From NCBI GenBank assembly GCA_947174575.1, contig CAMWJM010000021.1, positions 1 through 10,490 of the forward strand: 10,490 nucleotides of DNA, in the 5' to 3' direction. Below, in pieces: positions 6,590-10,490 of the stretch. Position numbers and translations under genes: made by a program. Source of the DNA: an uncultured Alistipes sp. GTDB lineage: Bacteria; Bacteroidota; Bacteroidia; Bacteroidales; Rikenellaceae. Numbering within the stretch: the stretch's first letter is position 1; every line of letters starts with the position of its first letter. The notes beneath the pieces were generated by a model. The model was given only the letters and a program-made list of their open reading frames with translations, was not told the origin of the DNA and ran no database searches.

Positions 6590-8728
6590 ATGACGAAATC
6601 GATACGTGCGGCAGTGCTCCTGGCGGGCGGCGTCGCGATGATTGCAGCAAGTTGTACGCAGCAGATGAAACAGATCAACCACCTGCCCTACCCCGACACC
6701 GAGCGCGGGGAGACGGTCGACGACTATTTCGGCACCTCCGTGCCCGACCCCTACCGCTGGCTGGAGGACGACAACTCCGAGGCCACGGCCGCCTGGGTGA
6801 AAGCCGAGAACGCCGTGACGGACGATTATCTGGCGCAGATCCCGTTCCGCGACGCCATCCGCAAGCGCCTGACCGAGTTGTGGAACTACCCCAAGCAGGG
6901 GCTTCCCTCGCGGCACGGCGACGCCTGGTACTGGTTCTACAACGACGGGCTGCAGAACCAATCGGTGCTTTATCGCGCCGATGCGCCCGACGGCGAGGGC
7001 GAAGTCTTCCTCGACCCCAACACGCTCTCGGACGACGGGACGGTCGCGCTGTCGGCGGTGTCGTTCTCCGAGGACGGGAAATATTGCGCCTATTCGGTCG
7101 CCGCTTCAGGTTCGGACTGGGTGGAAATCCGGGTGCTCGACACGGCTTCGGGCGCCCCGATCGACGACCGCATCGAGTGGGTGAAGTTCTCGGGCGCGAC
7201 CTGGTCGCCCGACTCCAGAGGCTTCTACTACAGCGCCTACGATGCCCCCAAAGCCGGGGTCTACTCGTCGCAGAACCGGTTCCAGAAAGTCTATTACCAC
7301 GCTTTGGGCACTCCGCAGTCGGCCGACAAGCTGATCTACAGCGACGCGGCACATCCGCTGCGCTACTTCTCGGCCTGGCCCAGCGACGACGGCAAATGGC
7401 TCTTCGTGGTGGCTTCGGAGGGTACGTCGGGCAGTGAAATCCTCTATAAGAGAGTGGGCGACAAGAAGTTCCGCACGCTACTCAAGGGTTTCGCCCACGA
7501 CTACGACATCGTCGACTGCAAGGACGACCAGCTCTACTACACGACCAACGACGGCGCCTCGAACTACGCCCTGCGCAAGCTCTCGCTCGCGGCACCCGGG
7601 AAGCCCGCGACGGTGATTCCCGAGAAAGAGCAGTTGCTGGAGGGCGTCTCTACGGGCGGTGGCTCGCTCTTCGCCATCTATCTGCAGGACGCGCAGCACA
7701 AAGTGGCCCAATACGACTACGACGGCAAGCTCGTGCGCGAAGTCGACCTGCCCGCGATCGGCACCCTCGGCGGATTCGGCGGCAAGAAAGAAGACACCGA
7801 TTTCTATTACGCGCTGTCGAACTACACGTCGCCCTCGACCCTCTATCGCTTCGACATCGCGTCGGGCGCCTCGACGCTGTTCAAGGCCCCCGAAGTACGC
7901 TTCGATCCCGATCTGTTCGTCACCGAGCAGGTGTTCTATCCCTCGAAAGACGGGACGCGCGTGCCGATGTTCATCACCCATCGCCGCGACATGAAGCTCG
8001 ACGGGCAGAACCCCTGCCTGCTCTATGCCTACGGCGGTTTCCAGATCAATCTGACACCCGGATTCAACCCCTCGGCGCTGATGTTCGTCGAGCAGGGCGG
8101 CATCTACTGCGTGGCCAACCTGCGCGGCGGCTCGGAGTACGGCGAAGCGTGGCACAAGGCCGGCATGCTCGAAAACAAGCAGAACGTCTTCGACGACTTC
8201 ATCGCCGCAGCCGAATACCTCGTGGCCGAGCAATACACGTCGTCCGACAAATTGGCCATCCACGGCGGTTCGAACGGAGGTCTGCTGGTCGGCGCCTGCG
8301 AGGTGCAGCGCCCCGACCTCTATGCCGTCTGTCTGCCGGCCGTGGGCGTGATGGACATGCTGCGCTACCACAAGTTCACCATAGGCTGGGGCTGGGCCGT
8401 GGAGTACGGCTCGTCGGACAATGAGGAGCAGTTCGCATACATCTACAAGTATTCCCCCCTGCATAATATAAAGGAGGGCGTAGCCTACCCCGCGACGCTG
8501 GTGACCACTGCCGACCACGACGACCGCGTGGTGCCGGCCCACTCGTTCAAGTTCGCGGCCCGGATGCAATATTGTCAGGCGGGCGACGCGCCGGTGCTGA
8601 TCCGCATCGAATCCAACGCGGGCCATGGCGCCGGCAAACCCACCTCCAAGCGCATCGACGAGGCGACGGACATGTATGCGTTCCTGTTCCAGAACATCGG
8701 CGTACCTTATAAACCCTGCAAAAAATAG
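6590..8728 (+). CDS. Prolyl oligopeptidase, S9A family, predicted lipoprotein
   Basis: Serine endopeptidase that cuts short peptides after proline. The 712-aa length closely matches classical prolyl oligopeptidase (about 710). Residues 1-21 are a lipoprotein signal (hydrophobic [13 protein letters not shown]), and Cys22 would be lipidated; Ala at -3 makes the lipobox slightly atypical. The protein should be anchored in the periplasm or outer membrane. After the signal comes the family opening [15 protein letters not shown], then [10 protein letters not shown], the start of the capping region. A beta-propeller covers about 90-440. The hydrolase domain holds GGSNGGLL with nucleophile Ser561, DHDDRVVP with Asp644 as the likely charge-relay residue and Arg646 as the substrate-binding arginine, and His679 in NAGHGAG. 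The triad is complete, so the enzyme should be active. The aspartate kinase gene follows after 21 nt with no terminator. No sign of truncation. Confidence 0.95.
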   Translation: MTKSIRAAVLLAGGVAMIAASCTQQMKQINHLPYPDTERGETVDDYFGTSVPDPYRWLEDDNSEATAAWVKAENAVTDDYLAQIPFRDAIRKRLTELWNYPKQGLPSRHGDAWYWFYNDGLQNQSVLYRADAPDGEGEVFLDPNTLSDDGTVALSAVSFSEDGKYCAYSVAASGSDWVEIRVLDTASGAPIDDRIEWVKFSGATWSPDSRGFYYSAYDAPKAGVYSSQNRFQKVYYHALGTPQSADKLIYSDAAHPLRYFSAWPSDDGKWLFVVASEGTSGSEILYKRVGDKKFRTLLKGFAHDYDIVDCKDDQLYYTTNDGASNYALRKLSLAAPGKPATVIPEKEQLLEGVSTGGGSLFAIYLQDAQHKVAQYDYDGKLVREVDLPAIGTLGGFGGKKEDTDFYYALSNYTSPSTLYRFDIASGASTLFKAPEVRFDPDLFVTEQVFYPSKDGTRVPMFITHRRDMKLDGQNPCLLYAYGGFQINLTPGFNPSALMFVEQGGIYCVANLRGGSEYGEAWHKAGMLENKQNVFDDFIAAAEYLVAEQYTSSDKLAIHGGSNGGLLVGACEVQRPDLYAVCLPAVGVMDMLRYHKFTIGWGWAVEYGSSDNEEQFAYIYKYSPLHNIKEGVAYPATLVTTADHDDRVVPAHSFKFAARMQYCQAGDAPVLIRIESNAGHGAGKPTSKRIDEATDMYAFLFQNIGVPYKPCKK

Positions 8729-8749
8729 GTTCGCGCGACCTGTCGATCC

Positions 8750-10015
8750 ATGAAAGTCTACAAATTCGGAGGAGCTTCGGTGCGGCATGCCGACGGCGTG
8801 CGCAACCTGTTGAAGATCATCGGCGACGAACACGATCTGTTCATCGTCGTTTCGGCCATGGGCAAGACGACCAACGCTCTGGAGCGGGTTTTCGCCGGCG
8901 TGCAGCAGGCCGACAGCGAAAAAATCGGGGAGGAGATCGCCGCCCTGCGGGCCTACCATGCCGCGATCGTCGACGATCTGTGGCACGAGCCGACGAAGCT
9001 CGCCCGCGTCGAGAGCCTCTTCGCCGAACTGGAGCAGACCGCTGCGACGGGGAGCTATCGCCCCGAGGACGCCGAATTGTGGTACGACCGGATCGTGGCC
9101 TACGGCGAGTTGATCTCGACGACGATCATTTCCGAATATCTGGCCTACGCCGGCATACCCAACCGGTGGATCGACATGCGGCGGGCGCTCGTCACCGAGC
9201 AGCGCCACAAGGACGCCGAAGTCGACCTGGCGGCCTCGGCGCCGCGTCTGCGGGCCGAGATCGACGGGCGTGCGGAGCGGATTTTCGTGGGTCAGGGTTT
9301 CATAGGCGGGGCGCCCGACGGCACCACCACAACCCTCGGACGCGAGGGTTCGGACTACTCGGCGGCGGTCGTGGCCCACATCGTCGACGCCGAATCGATG
9401 TCGGTGTGGAAGGATGTCGACGGCGTATTGAACGCCGACCCCAAGATCTTCCCCGACGCCGTGCAGATCGCCGAACTCAACTATCTGGACACCATAGAAC
9501 TGGCCTACAGCGGCGCGCAGATCATCCACCCCCGGACAATCAAGCCCCTGCAGAACAAGAACATACCGCTCTACGTGCGGCCGTTCGGCGACAAGCGCAA
9601 GCCCGGCACCGTCATCCGCGGCATGTCGGCGCCGGTCGACGTGCCGATTCTGATTCTGAAGAAAGACCAGGTGCTGCTGACGATCCGTTCGCGCGACTTC
9701 TCGTTCGTTCTGGAGGAGAAGTTCGCCGCGATCTTCGCGCTACTGGAGCTGTTCCGCGTCAAGACCAACCTCATACACAACTCGGCGATCAACCTGAGTC
9801 TGTGCGTCGACGACTCGTGGCACATCGACGAAGCGATCGCCGCGCTGCGCAGCGAAGGGTTCGACGTCATGAAAATCGGGTCGATGGAGTTGCTCACCAT
9901 TCGCGGGTATACAGACGAACTGTGGCAGCGCCATGCCTGCGGGCCGCAGGTCTTCATCCGTCAGGCCACGCAGTCGACGGTGAGAATCGTCAGAAAAGCC
10001 GGAGGCGACTCATAA
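8750..10015 (+). CDS. Aspartate kinase (monofunctional)
   Basis: Phosphorylates L-aspartate with ATP to give 4-phospho-L-aspartate, the first step to lysine/DAP, threonine and methionine; cytoplasmic. The 421-aa protein opens with VYKFGGASV (3-11), the substrate and nucleotide loop, with Ala in place of the more usual Thr of KFGGTSV. Further hallmarks are VVSAMGKTTN (33-42), LGREGSDYSAA (196-206), VWKDVDGVLNADPK (219-232) and SGAQIIHPRTI (254-264). The part after about 300 resembles ACT regulatory repeats, so feedback control by lysine or threonine is plausible, but the ligand cannot be read from sequence. No homoserine dehydrogenase domain is attached. It is second in a unit with the oligopeptidase (21-nt gap) and is followed by a strong terminator. 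The gap is too short for a lysine riboswitch. I give no symbol because lysC and other isoform names cannot be separated here. Confidence 0.95.
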   Translation: MKVYKFGGASVRHADGVRNLLKIIGDEHDLFIVVSAMGKTTNALERVFAGVQQADSEKIGEEIAALRAYHAAIVDDLWHEPTKLARVESLFAELEQTAATGSYRPEDAELWYDRIVAYGELISTTIISEYLAYAGIPNRWIDMRRALVTEQRHKDAEVDLAASAPRLRAEIDGRAERIFVGQGFIGGAPDGTTTTLGREGSDYSAAVVAHIVDAESMSVWKDVDGVLNADPKIFPDAVQIAELNYLDTIELAYSGAQIIHPRTIKPLQNKNIPLYVRPFGDKRKPGTVIRGMSAPVDVPILILKKDQVLLTIRSRDFSFVLEEKFAAIFALLELFRVKTNLIHNSAINLSLCVDDSWHIDEAIAALRSEGFDVMKIGSMELLTIRGYTDELWQRHACGPQVFIRQATQSTVRIVRKAGGDS

Positions 10016-10016
10016 A

Positions 10017-10044
10017 TTCACAATTCAGAATTCACAATTCACAA
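10017..10044. repeat. Heptamer tandem repeat, four copies
   Basis: Four head-to-tail 7-nt units begin one base after the aspartate kinase stop codon: TTCACAA, TTCAGAA, TTCACAA, TTCACAA. They are AT-rich in an otherwise GC-rich region and end 2 nt before the terminator stem. Similar AATTCACAATT-type strings occur in Bacteroidota intergenic regions, as far as I recall. The run gives no coding sequence of its own. Confidence 0.8.
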
Positions 10045-10046
10045 TT

Positions 10047-10075
10047 AACGCGTTCGGTTTCGCCGACGCGTTTTT
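10047..10075 (+). terminator. Intrinsic terminator of the aspartate kinase unit
   Basis: Left arm AACGCGTTCGG (10047-10057) pairs with right arm CCGACGCGTT (10063-10072), with one bulged T and a TTTCG loop. A run of five T residues (10071-10075) follows directly. This is a strong, GC-rich rho-independent terminator 31 nt past the stop codon. On the opposite strand the tail is AATTGTG, so termination there should be weaker. Confidence 0.8.
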
Positions 10076-10099
10076 AGATTTTTAGATTCGACGCATTGT

Positions 10100-10143
10100 T
10101 CGGTTCGTCCGACGGCATTTCTCGGTTTGTCCGACGGCATTGC
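10100..10143. repeat. 22-bp direct repeat, two adjacent copies
   Basis: Units at 10100-10121 and 10122-10143 are identical at 20 of 22 positions, differing at positions 7 and 21. Each holds TCGG-5 nt-CCGA, a tiny hairpin that echoes the core of the terminator at 10054-10068. The second copy ends 4 nt before the stop of the minus-strand gene at 10147. Confidence 0.75.
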
Positions 10144-10146
10144 GAA

Positions 10147-10449
10147 TCAATCGCCCTCCTCCCGGAGCTTCTGCAGGATCGTCCAGTAGGAGTCGTCGCG
10201 GATTTCGCCGCGGCGTTTCATCTCGACGATCGTGCGGGCCATGTAGCGCCGGATGTCGCGCTGCAACCGTTTGTAGAGCGGACAGCGGGTGTAGTTCTCG
10301 TTGTCCAGGAGCACGTCGCGGATCGAGCGCAGCGAATTGGTGTAGTTCGACATCTCGTTGCGCAGCGCCACGCCCTGCTTTTTCGACGAGGCGATTTTGG
10401 CGATCGAGAGCTGCCGCAGTTTCTCGCACACCGAGTTGAGCAGCACCAT
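10147..10449 (-). CDS. Unrecognised small basic helical protein, 100 aa
   Basis: I do not recognise this protein. It is 100 aa from the ATG at 10449; a GTG one codon earlier (10452) is the only longer option, since an in-frame TAG lies at 10462-10464, so it is not a fragment of a longer frame running off the window. It appears all-helical, rich in Arg and Lys, without a signal peptide or membrane segment, and has two cysteines (MVLLNSVCEKL and NENYTRCPLYKRL). RRYMARTIVEMKRRGEIRDD looks like an amphipathic basic helix that could bind nucleic acid, but that is speculation. Support for its being real comes from a complete frame, a protein-like composition and poor alternatives on the other strand. 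It points toward the aspartate kinase gene. Its promoter is not clear in the 41 nt left upstream. Confidence 0.65.
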   Translation of the reverse strand: MVLLNSVCEKLRQLSIAKIASSKKQGVALRNEMSNYTNSLRSIRDVLLDNENYTRCPLYKRLQRDIRRYMARTIVEMKRRGEIRDDSYWTILQKLREEGD

Positions 10450-10490
10450 CACTACGTCTGTCTATAATACACAACTGACGCAGCCGACGA

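Noticed and set aside
5650..7437. 595-codon plus-strand frame across dapD and the start of the oligopeptidase
   Set aside because: It is antisense to dapD and then out of frame within the oligopeptidase, both of which are clear genes.
4467..8729. GCAAAAAATAGG occurring at both the DUF4254 and oligopeptidase gene ends
   Set aside because: Both genes simply end in Lys codons and TAG. The match is short and there is no wider similarity around it.
8729..8749. Possible lysine riboswitch or separate promoter before aspartate kinase
   Set aside because: The gap is only 21 nt, far too short for a riboswitch, and holds no TAnnTTTG element. The near-palindrome GGTTCGCGCGACC is too small and lacks a T-run.
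7478..9529. 683-codon open frame on the minus strand opposite the oligopeptidase and aspartate kinase genes
   Set aside because: The plus-strand genes here carry complete catalytic motifs. Long antisense frames are expected in GC-rich coding DNA, and this one spans two unrelated real genes and has no recognisable motif.
1864..10468. Shared 12-mer TCTGTCTATAAT upstream of DPP IV (minus strand) and near 10457-10468 (plus strand)
   Set aside because: A 12-base match between two places in 10 kb on either strand is expected by chance, and the second copy points away from the nearby gene.
1..10490. Mobile element, CRISPR array, phage or defence system
   Set aside because: No transposase, integrase, regularly spaced repeats, tRNA or attachment-site duplication was seen, and base composition and gene families are uniform and housekeeping in type.

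Overview
The window looks like a chromosomal segment of a GC-rich member of the Bacteroidota, most likely Alistipes or another Rikenellaceae. That genus-level call is inference. The support is: promoters of the Bacteroidota type (TAnnTTTG at -7, with a TTG about 19-20 nt upstream), start codons without strong Shine-Dalgarno sequences, and gene families typical of gut Bacteroidota (secreted S9 peptidases, a glucosaminidase with LysM repeats, and a DUF4254 + glycosyltransferase family 9 pair). There are no tRNA or rRNA genes, insertion sequences, CRISPR arrays or phage genes. It reads as ordinary core-type chromosome rather than an accessory island.

Layout. At the left edge, minus strand, is a secreted dipeptidyl peptidase IV whose 3' end lies outside the window (1-1841). 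A 213-nt spacer with GC-rich hairpins follows. Next, also on the minus strand, come an uncharacterised 228-aa protein (2055-2741) and, upstream of it, a secreted glucosaminidase/LysM protein (2790-3800); these two probably form one transcript. From the spacer at 3801-3874 the plus strand carries a DUF4254 protein (3875-4477) overlapping a GT9 heptosyltransferase-like enzyme (4464-5492). A 196-nt convergent spacer leads to dapD on the minus strand (5689-6516). A short divergent promoter region with two mirror-image TAACTTTG elements separates dapD from a plus-strand pair: a lipoprotein prolyl oligopeptidase (6590-8728) and an aspartate kinase (8750-10015), closed by an intrinsic terminator. At the right edge an unrecognised 100-aa basic protein lies on the minus strand (10147-10449).

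How the genes fit together. Two themes are visible. One is the cell envelope: peptidoglycan hydrolysis (glucosaminidase/LysM), surface glycan assembly (GT9 with its DUF4254 partner), and periplasmic or outer-membrane peptide breakdown by two S9 peptidases. The other is the aspartate/diaminopimelate pathway: aspartate kinase makes aspartyl phosphate, and DapD succinylates tetrahydrodipicolinate on the way to meso-DAP and lysine. The two pathway genes sit in transcription units that diverge from one shared promoter region, which would allow joint control.

I found no convincing new biological system. The best leads are promoter architecture (a face-to-face pair near 3800-3855 and a back-to-back pair near 6534-6561), the repeat-rich spacer after the aspartate kinase, and the three proteins of unknown function.
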